Shown here one piece after another: positions 46,390 to 52,527 of a stretch of 52,527 bases of DNA. Below the pieces are notes generated by a model. It worked only from the letters and a program-made list of their open reading frames with translations, was not told where the DNA came from and made no database searches. The translations under genes were made by a program, and so were the position numbers. The stretch lies in NCBI GenBank assembly GCA_016190215.1, contig JACPRA010000038.1:1-52527 (forward strand). Direction: 5' to 3'. The stretch comes from Candidatus Omnitrophota bacterium (GTDB lineage: Bacteria; Omnitrophota; Gorgyraeia; Aquiviventales; Aquiviventaceae). How positions within the stretch are numbered: the stretch's first letter is position 1; every line of letters begins with the position of its first letter.

Positions 46390-46953
46390 TTACGATATGG
46401 GCTTGTGTGCTGTTTGCTGTGTGCTGTCTGCTGCTTTTTTCGCCACGCGCACCATCGCTGGGCGAAGCACTTTGTCATGCATCGTGTAACCGACTTGCAC
46501 CTCTTCGGCCACGGTGCCGTCCGCCTGTTTGTCCGTGGCGTCCACCTGCCCCACGGCGTCGTGGCGGCTGGGGTCAAACCGCTCCCCCACGGTGGCAATG
46601 CGTTTGACGCCTTCCTTTTCCAATACGCCCAAGAGCTGCCGGTAAATCAAATGCACGCCTTTGATGATCGCGTCGGGGTTCGACTGCTTGTCCACGGCGA
46701 CCAGGGCTTGGCTCAGGCTGTCCACGATGGGCAGCAATTGGCGCACCACCGTGTCGGAGGCATACCGGACGAACTCGTCTTTCTCCCGCTGAAACCGTTT
46801 CTTGGTGTTTTCCAAGTCGGCCAATTGGCGGATGTATTGCTCCCCCTTGCCGGCCTGCTCGAGCAGCCGCTGGTGCTCGTCGGCGGACAAGGTGACCGTG
46901 TCGGCCTTCGGGGCCGGCTCAGGCGCGGCTGGGGGCTGCGGCTGCTCGGCCAT
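46390..46953 (-). CDS. grpE: Nucleotide exchange factor GrpE
   Basis: MAEQPQPPAAPEP...DLENTKKRFQREKDEFVRYASDTVVRQLLPIVDSLSQAL...VGYTMHDKVLRPAMVRVAKKAADSTQQTAHKPIS; start 46953, not 47550. Confidence 0.94.
   Translation of the reverse strand: MAEQPQPPAAPEPAPKADTVTLSADEHQRLLEQAGKGEQYIRQLADLENTKKRFQREKDEFVRYASDTVVRQLLPIVDSLSQALVAVDKQSNPDAIIKGVHLIYRQLLGVLEKEGVKRIATVGERFDPSRHDAVGQVDATDKQADGTVAEEVQVGYTMHDKVLRPAMVRVAKKAADSTQQTAHKPIS
46404..46434. repeat. CTGTSTG heptad tract within the grpE 3' coding region
   Basis: tgtgtgctgtttgctgtgtgctgtctgctgc. Confidence 0.85.
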
Positions 46954-48008
46954 CACGCCCCGGCCTCCCACCGCGCCATCGTTGTGGACACCAATTGCGC
47001 CACGTGCTCGGTCAGCGCCCGCGCGCGGCGGTAGTCCATCCGCTTCGGCCCGAGCACCCCGACCCCGCCCACAATCGCATGGTGGTGGCGGAACGGCGAG
47101 AGCACGTAGCTCCATTCGTCCACGCCCTCGACACCCAGCTCCTGGCCGATGCGCACGTGCGTGCCCTCGCGCGCCAGGTCCTCGCGGATCAGCTCGCGCA
47201 ACAGTTCCGGCGAATCCAGGTAGTAGAGCAACTGCTGGACTTTCTGCGGCTCGCGCCTGGCTTCCGGCGCGGTGAACAAATTGAAGATGCCTTCGATGAA
47301 CAGCCGCTCTTCCGGCTCGGTCGCCAGCACGATCTGCAGGAGGTGCAGCGAGCGCTTCACCAGATAATACAAGGAATCGTTCACCGCCAGCAGCCGCCGC
47401 TCCAGCGACACCAACCACTCTTGCGTGGGCAGCCCCACCAGCTCGGCGTTGAGGAAATGCGCCAGGGCCGCCACTTCCTCGCGGCTGAGCGGCTCTTCTG
47501 TCTCGACCACGTGCGAGACCACCAGCGTTTCCTGCCCCACCAGCACGCACAACAGCTTGCGCGCGCTCACGGGTACGAGCTCGATCTGCTTCACCGTGGT
47601 GCGCTTGATGGTCGGCGCCATGACGAAGGCGGCCTGCCCGCTCATCTCCGAGAGCATGTCGCTCACGCGGTGGAAATAGGCGTCCGCCTCCAACTGCTGC
47701 AAGAGCTGCACCGCTTCTCCCAGCCGGCCGGACTCATCCGTGGAGAGACGCATGGCCTCCATGAGGCTGTTGATGTAATAGCGGTAGCCCCGGTCCGTGG
47801 GCACGCGGCCGGCGGAGGTATGCGGCTGTTCCAGGAATCCGGCTTCCTCCAGCTCCACCATGATGTTGCGGATGGTGGCCGGGCTGAGGCTCTCCCGCAG
47901 CTTGCGGCTGATGAGCTCGGACCCCACCGGCGACGCGGTGGTGACATAGACCTCGATCACCGCTTCGAGGATGCTGTTTCTTCTTTGCTCAAAATCAGTT
48001 ACAGACAT
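46953..48008 (-). CDS. hrcA: Heat-inducible transcription repressor HrcA
   Basis: LEAVIEVYVTTASPVGSELISRKLRESLSPATIRNIMVELEEAGFLEQPHTSAGRVPTDRGYRYYINSLM. Confidence 0.96.
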   Translation of the reverse strand: MSVTDFEQRRNSILEAVIEVYVTTASPVGSELISRKLRESLSPATIRNIMVELEEAGFLEQPHTSAGRVPTDRGYRYYINSLMEAMRLSTDESGRLGEAVQLLQQLEADAYFHRVSDMLSEMSGQAAFVMAPTIKRTTVKQIELVPVSARKLLCVLVGQETLVVSHVVETEEPLSREEVAALAHFLNAELVGLPTQEWLVSLERRLLAVNDSLYYLVKRSLHLLQIVLATEPEERLFIEGIFNLFTAPEARREPQKVQQLLYYLDSPELLRELIREDLAREGTHVRIGQELGVEGVDEWSYVLSPFRHHHAIVGGVGVLGPKRMDYRRARALTEHVAQLVSTTMARWEAGA

Positions 48009-48023
48009 CGTCGTTTCTCATGG

Positions 48024-48050
48024 TTAGCACTCTAGCAACACGAGTGCTAA
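48024..48050. promoter_or_regulatory. CIRCE element (HrcA operator)
   Basis: TTAGCACTC-N9-GAGTGCTAA, exact canonical inverted repeat, 16 bp upstream of hrcA start. Confidence 0.97.
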
Positions 48051-48076
48051 TAGATTAAAGCAAAATATTGCGGCTG

Positions 48077-49201
48077 TCAAGAGGGGCCGTCGGCGGGGAC
48101 GTTCAACATGCGCTGGATCGTGGCGAGCAGCTCATCAATCCCCTGCCCATGCAGCGCGGAGACCGGCACCGCGGGCAACAGCTCGTTCTCCAGCCGGATG
48201 AGCGTTTGAGGATGCTCAACGCGGTCTACCTTATTGAGCACAGTCAGGAGCGGCTTGTTGGCCAGCTCGAGCATCCGCAGGACGGATTGCACCGCTTCCG
48301 CATGTTCCATCACCAGCGGATCGCCGGCATCCAGCACGTGCAGCAGCACGTCCGCATCCTGCGCTTCTTCCAAGGTGGCCTTGAACGCTTCCACCAGATG
48401 GTGCGGCAGCCGGTGAAGGAATCCCACCGTATCCGTCACGACCACCCACTGCCCTGAGGCGAACCGCAACCGGCGGGCCAGCGGATCCAGCGTGGTGAAC
48501 AGCCGGTTCTCCACCACCGTCCCGGCCTTCGTCAAACGGTTCAGGAGCGTGCTTTTTCCGGCGTTGGTGTAGCCCACCAGCGCCACCACCGGCATGCCCA
48601 CTTCCTTGCGGCGCTGCCGGGTGGCATCCCGCCGCTGCGCCATCTTGTCGAGTTCGCCCTTCAGCCGGCTGATGCGCTGGCGGATGCGCCGCCGGTCCAC
48701 TTCCAGCTTCTGTTCGCCGGGGCCTCGCGTGCCGATGCCGCCCCCCAGCCGCGACAACGCGTCGCTCTTCCCCACCAGCCGCGGCAGCAGATACTGCAAC
48801 TGGGCCAGCTCCACCTGCACCTTCCCTTCCTGCGACGTGGCGCGCTGCGCGAAGATGTCGAGGATGAGCTGCGTGCGGTCGATCGTCTTGATGTCGAGGG
48901 CCTCTTCGATATTGCGCTGCTGCGCGGGTGAGAGCTCTTGGTTGAGAATCGCCACGTCTGCTCGCTCGCTGACGGCGAGCGCAGCCAGCTCCTCCAGCTT
49001 GCCGCTGCCGAGGAACGTGGCTGACACCGGCGTATGGCGGCGCACCTGGACTTCCGACGCCACGCGGCACCCCGCCGAGGCCACCAGCTCGCGCAGCTCG
49101 TTCGCCTCGTCTTCAATCGGCCAGGGCGCGCCCTGGTTAAACCGACGCTCCAGCTCAATAGTGACCAGCAGCGCTCGCTCGGCGGACGACAACGGACTCA
49201 T
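48077..49201 (-). CDS. hflX: GTPase HflX
   Basis: ELSPAQQRNIEEALDIKTIDRTQLILDIFAQRATSQEGKVQVELAQLQYLLPRL; GYTNAGKSTLLNRLT; LNKVD. Confidence 0.95.
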   Translation of the reverse strand: MSPLSSAERALLVTIELERRFNQGAPWPIEDEANELRELVASAGCRVASEVQVRRHTPVSATFLGSGKLEELAALAVSERADVAILNQELSPAQQRNIEEALDIKTIDRTQLILDIFAQRATSQEGKVQVELAQLQYLLPRLVGKSDALSRLGGGIGTRGPGEQKLEVDRRRIRQRISRLKGELDKMAQRRDATRQRRKEVGMPVVALVGYTNAGKSTLLNRLTKAGTVVENRLFTTLDPLARRLRFASGQWVVVTDTVGFLHRLPHHLVEAFKATLEEAQDADVLLHVLDAGDPLVMEHAEAVQSVLRMLELANKPLLTVLNKVDRVEHPQTLIRLENELLPAVPVSALHGQGIDELLATIQRMLNVPADGPS

Positions 49202-49250
49202 GATGACCTCACGGTGGCAATCGTATGGCGCTTATGCGCCGGAGGGTATC

Positions 49251-50240
49251 TCAAGTACCAGGCACCTGGTACTTGCTTGAAAGATGCTTCCACGCCGGAC
49301 GGCCGGCGATTGGTGGAGTGGCAGGAGAATGCTGGATCACTTCATGCACGCGCGCGGCAGCATCGGAGGGCGTCTCCTCGGAGGACACGGTCACCCATTC
49401 CAACCCCTCGACCGCGCGGAACCAAATCCCTTGCCGCCGGGCATAGTTGCGCACCTGCTGCTGCCAACTCGCGATGGTCTCCTCACGGGTGGCCTCGCCG
49501 GCAAGATACGCGCGCAAGTAGCGCAGCCCATGCACCTGCAGCGCCGTGCGGCTCAACGGCAGTGATCCAACGCGCCGGGCTTCTTCCAGCACACCTTCGT
49601 CGTCGAGCATCCGCACCACGCGCTGGTTGATCCGCTCGTACAGCTCCGCGCGCTCGCGGGTCAACCCGATCACCTGCACAGCCAGCGACGGATCAGACGT
49701 GCGCTCCCAAAAGCTCGACAGCGGCTGGCCGGTGGATTCATACACCTCCATCGCCCGCACGACACGCCGCGCGTCGTTGGGGTGCACCACCTTGGCCGCT
49801 CGCGGATCCACGCTTTTCAGCCGCGCGTGCAGCGCCGGCGCCCCCGCGCCCTCAATCGCCTGCCACAACGCCTCGCGCACCTCCGGACGTCCCGGCGGCG
49901 CCTCGCACAACCCATGCGTCAGCGCTTTCAAATAGAGGCCGGTCCCACCCACGAACAGCACCGCCTTCCCTCGCGCCTGGATCGCGTTGACCGCGTCCAG
50001 CGCCGCGCGGCGATACTGCCCCACATTGAACGACTCAGTCGGCTCCACCAGATCGAAGAGGTGGTGCGGCACCATCTTCCGCTGCGCCGCCGTCGGCTGC
50101 TGGCTCAACACCGGCATGCCGCGGTAAACCTGCATAGAGTCGCAGTTGACGATCTCCGCGTCCAGCCGCGCCGCCACCTCCAGCGAGATGTCGGTCTTGC
50201 CCGTCGCGGTGGGACCCACTAAAGCGATGAGAGAAGACAT
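49251..50240 (-). CDS. miaA: tRNA dimethylallyltransferase MiaA
   Basis: IALVGPTATGKTDISLEVAARLDAEIVNCDSMQVYRGM; C-terminus LSSKYQVPGT encoded by a palindrome. Confidence 0.95.
   Translation of the reverse strand: MSSLIALVGPTATGKTDISLEVAARLDAEIVNCDSMQVYRGMPVLSQQPTAAQRKMVPHHLFDLVEPTESFNVGQYRRAALDAVNAIQARGKAVLFVGGTGLYLKALTHGLCEAPPGRPEVREALWQAIEGAGAPALHARLKSVDPRAAKVVHPNDARRVVRAMEVYESTGQPLSSFWERTSDPSLAVQVIGLTRERAELYERINQRVVRMLDDEGVLEEARRVGSLPLSRTALQVHGLRYLRAYLAGEATREETIASWQQQVRNYARRQGIWFRAVEGLEWVTVSSEETPSDAAARVHEVIQHSPATPPIAGRPAWKHLSSKYQVPGT
49252..49275. repeat. Palindrome CAAGTACCAGG-ca-CCTGGTACTTG over the miaA stop region
   Basis: 11-bp perfect inverted repeat with 2-nt spacer. Confidence 0.88.
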
Positions 50241-50246
50241 TTGAAG

Positions 50247-51770
50247 TTACTGTGGACCGCGGACTGTGGACTGTGGACGCTCTTCCGTCAGCACTTCCCC
50301 AAACAGCGTATGCGGCAGCGCGCGAGTAATGCGTACGTTCGTCAGCCGCTCCGCCAGCTCCGCCCCACCCTCGATGACCACGCCGTGGTTCCCGCGCGTG
50401 CGCCCGAACATCTGTCCCGGCCGCTTCGCCGCGCCCTCGATCAACACCTCGACCGTGCGCCCCTCGAACCGCTGCAAGCGCTTCTGAGAAATCTCATCCT
50501 GCAATGCCAACAGCGTCTGGTTGCGCGCATTCTTCACCTCCACCGGCACATCATCTTCCTTCGCTGCCGCGTCGGTGCCAGGCCGCGGCGAATACTTGAA
50601 GATGTAGGCGCTGTCATACTCCACCTCATGCATCAGCCGGACGGTCTCGTTGAAATCCTCATCCGTCTCGCCGGGAAACCCGATGATGATGTCGGTGGAC
50701 AGGCTGACGTCCGGCAGCCGCTCGCGCAAGCTGGCGATCTTCTCCAGGTACGCTTCATGCGTGTAGCCCCGCCGCATCGCGCGCAGCAGCCGGTTCGAGC
50801 CGGACTGCACCGGCAGATGCAGCCAGTCACACACCGAGCCGCACTCCCGCATCGCATCGAACAGCCGCACGTGCGCGTCAAACGGATGGCTCGTCGTAAA
50901 CCGCAGCCGTGGTAGGGGTCTGACCCCAACAGGGGTCTGACCCCGAAGTGAAGCATCAATCATTCGCAGCAGCATCGGAAAATCCAGCAAACTCTCCGGC
51001 TCGTCTTCCAGCATCCGCAGCCGTCCGAGTGGCCCCTTGAAGCCCGACCCGTCCGGAAACCGCTTGCCATACGAGTTCACGTTCTGCCCCAGCAGCGTGA
51101 TGTCTTGATACCCCGCCTCCACCAGCCGCTGCACCTCGCGGATGATCTCCTCCGCCGGCCGCGACACCTCCTGCCCCCGCGTCTTCGGCACAATGCAGTA
51201 CGTGCAAGACTTGTCGCACCCCTCCATGATGGTGACGAACGCGCCCACCCCCGGCCGCCGATAGTCGCCTGCCGGCTTTTGCTCAAGCGGACGGAAGGCG
51301 CGGTCTACCGCCAGAGTTCTAGCGGACAGAGTACAGCGTTCAGCGTTCAGGTGTTCGCTTTCCGATGTCCTGTCCGCTCTACGCTGCACGCTGTACGCTA
51401 GACGTTGTCGCTTCTCTTGTATTTCCGCCAGCAAGTAAGGAAGGTCGTACAACTCCGCCGGCCCCGCGACGAGATCCACCTTCGGCAGTCGCTTAAAAAT
51501 CGTCTCCTGCTGCAGCTTAGCCATGCAGCCAATGATCCCCAGCACCAGCTCCGGCCGCTCCCGCTTGAGCACCGAGAGCTCGCCCATCTTCCCAAACGCC
51601 CGCTCCTCCGCATGCTCCCGCACCGAGCAGGTATTGAGCAGGATCACGTCCGCGCCCTCAGGCTGCGAAGCAATCTGGTAGCCTTGCGCCGTCAGCATGC
51701 CAAGTACCTCTTCCGAGTCGCGCTCGTTCATCTGGCAGCCGTAGGTAGCGACATACAGGCGCGTTCTCAT
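50247..51770 (-). CDS. miaB: tRNA-2-methylthio-N6-dimethylallyladenosine synthase MiaB (carries repeat-derived inserts)
   Basis: YVATYGCQMNERDSEEVLGML; EGCDKSCTYCIVPKTRGQEVSRP; TRAM-like C-terminus. Confidence 0.95.
   Translation of the reverse strand: MRTRLYVATYGCQMNERDSEEVLGMLTAQGYQIASQPEGADVILLNTCSVREHAEERAFGKMGELSVLKRERPELVLGIIGCMAKLQQETIFKRLPKVDLVAGPAELYDLPYLLAEIQEKRQRLAYSVQRRADRTSESEHLNAERCTLSARTLAVDRAFRPLEQKPAGDYRRPGVGAFVTIMEGCDKSCTYCIVPKTRGQEVSRPAEEIIREVQRLVEAGYQDITLLGQNVNSYGKRFPDGSGFKGPLGRLRMLEDEPESLLDFPMLLRMIDASLRGQTPVGVRPLPRLRFTTSHPFDAHVRLFDAMRECGSVCDWLHLPVQSGSNRLLRAMRRGYTHEAYLEKIASLRERLPDVSLSTDIIIGFPGETDEDFNETVRLMHEVEYDSAYIFKYSPRPGTDAAAKEDDVPVEVKNARNQTLLALQDEISQKRLQRFEGRTVEVLIEGAAKRPGQMFGRTRGNHGVVIEGGAELAERLTNVRITRALPHTLFGEVLTEERPQSTVRGPQ
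50250..50277. repeat. CTGTGGA heptad tract (4 units) at the miaB 3' end
   Basis: ctgtgga ccgcgga ctgtgga ctgtgga. Confidence 0.85.
50915..50944. repeat. Two GGGGTCTGACCCC palindromes (50915-50927, 50932-50944) within miaB
   Basis: aggggtctgaccccaacaggggtctgacccc; encodes GQTPVGVRP. Confidence 0.9.
51316..51403. repeat. Heptad-based inverted-repeat element within miaB
   Basis: AGCGGACAG (51321-51329) pairs with CTGTCCGCT (51370-51378); GTACAGCGTTCAGCGT (51331-51346) pairs with ACGCTGCACGCTGTAC (51381-51396) with one mismatch. Confidence 0.85.
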
Positions 51771-51776
51771 GGGCGC

Positions 51777-52046
51777 TTACCGGTAGACATCCTTGCGGTC
51801 ATCAATCGTGATGATGTAGATGACCAGCTTGGCGTGCTCGATGCGGTAGATGATGCGGTAGTGGCCCGTACGATACTTGCGGTAGCCCTTCCACTCGCCC
51901 CTGAGAAACTCGCCACGCTCTGGATGGGCTGCCAGCCGCTCAATCGCTTTGGCGAGTTGTTCGCCCAGCGCGCGGTCAGCACGGATGAAACGGTCAAATT
52001 GTTCCTGGGCAACTTTGGAGAAGACAACCGTGTAGTGGGCCGTCAT
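51777..52046 (-). CDS. RelE/ParE-family toxin
   Basis: YTVVFSKVAQEQFDRFIRADRALGEQLAKAIERLAAHPERGEFLRGEWKGYRKYRTGHYRIIYRIEHAKLVIYIITIDDRKDVYR. Confidence 0.9.
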   Translation of the reverse strand: MTAHYTVVFSKVAQEQFDRFIRADRALGEQLAKAIERLAAHPERGEFLRGEWKGYRKYRTGHYRIIYRIEHAKLVIYIITIDDRKDVYR

Positions 52047-52306
52047 AACCCGTGCTGGCGCTTCACCTCAGACCAGGGGACAACCTCCCCGCGCTTGATT
52101 TGCCCTTCGGCTTCGAGGATTGCTTGCCCCAATCGGTAGGCGGGATCATCGGCGTCAATGAGCTTCTTGGGCTTCAGCAGCAGCTTGTGCCCGGACATAA
52201 TGATCACCTCCAGCCGGTCCCCGCCTCGCAAGCGGAGCGCCTCACACACCACCTTTGGAATGGTGATTTGGTGCTGTCGGGTCAGCTTCACCTCAGTTGT
52301 CTGCAT
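52043..52306 (-). CDS. AbrB/MazE-type antitoxin
   Basis: VKLTRQHQITIPKVVCEALRLRGGDRLEVIIMSGHKLLLKPKK; overlaps RelE-like toxin start. Confidence 0.88.
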   Translation of the reverse strand: MQTTEVKLTRQHQITIPKVVCEALRLRGGDRLEVIIMSGHKLLLKPKKLIDADDPAYRLGQAILEAEGQIKRGEVVPWSEVKRQHGL

Positions 52307-52443
52307 CTGTCCTCCTGGGCTGATAATTACTTTATCATTATAATAATATCACATTATTGGAAAACCTGGCGGGAAAACCTGGTGCCGTGCTCAATAGTGC
52401 CGCCTAAGACGTCGGCGGTACTATTTAGGCCGGCACCGCCTCT

Positions 52444-52527
52444 TTACCGACGGCTGCGCAGCTTCGCCAGCAGCCGGATGATCTCAAGATAGAGCCAGAC
52501 CAGCGTGACCGTCAGGCCGAAGGCCGC
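52444..52527 (-). CDS. Bax inhibitor-1/YccA-like membrane protein, C-terminal fragment (runs off right edge)
   Basis: Reverse strand reads AAFGLTVTLVWLYLEIIRLLAKLRSRR-stop, typical BI-1 family C-terminus. Confidence 0.65.
   Translation of the reverse strand, partial: AAFGLTVTLVWLYLEIIRLLAKLRSRR

Noticed and set aside
45565-47034. 489-aa plus-strand ORF and similar long antisense ORFs across the window
   Set aside because: Opposite dnaK/grpE and other confident genes; no domain-like motifs
46954-47550. Extended N-terminus of the GrpE ORF (386 aa)
   Set aside because: Overlaps hrcA in another frame and lacks GrpE similarity; MAEQPQPP start overlaps the hrcA stop
52320-52440. AT-rich region before the BI-1 fragment as a mobile-element end
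   Set aside because: Simple AT-rich promoter-like spacer (taataatatcacattatt); no terminal repeats or target duplication found
1-52527. tRNA, rRNA or recognisable transposase/integrase genes
   Set aside because: None seen among the ORF translations or by eye; small tRNA-like folds cannot be excluded without a scan

Overview
GC-rich bacterial chromosome segment with nearly all genes on the minus strand. Right to left it holds: the end of a Bax-inhibitor-1-like gene; an AbrB-type/RelE-type TA pair; miaB, miaA, hflX; a heat-shock locus (CIRCE-hrcA-grpE-dnaK-[DUF2283 pair]-dnaJ); accD, an MalK/UgpC-type ATPase, two GGDEF proteins, a surface/tail-like protein, ROK kinase, transaldolase, lptD; and then a ~29 kb nucleotide-sugar/exopolysaccharide cluster that runs off the left edge. 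LptD implies a diderm host. The lineage is uncertain; an uncultured Omnitrophota-like bacterium is possible but only a weak guess. Most interesting signals: (1) dispersed heptanucleotide repeat tracts, mainly CACACAG/CTGTGTG, at gene borders. They are translated as a shared QTAHSTQ-like peptide at or near the C-termini of five unrelated proteins, including both DnaK and GrpE. (2) A 49-nt element present twice in inverted orientation (47/49 identical) around the gmhA-ABC-hddA block, one copy being a 24-bp perfect hairpin. (3) A winged-helix + Rossmann + nucleotidyltransferase fusion heading the distal EPS transcription unit, preceded by two GTTCA-N5-TGAAC operator-like palindromes. (4) TPP-dependent E1 alpha/beta genes without a visible E2/E3, next to a DPPR-synthase-like UbiA, in the sugar cluster. 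(5) Several repeat/palindrome types accommodated inside or at the ends of miaB and miaA. All product names come from reading translations by eye; no database search was run.
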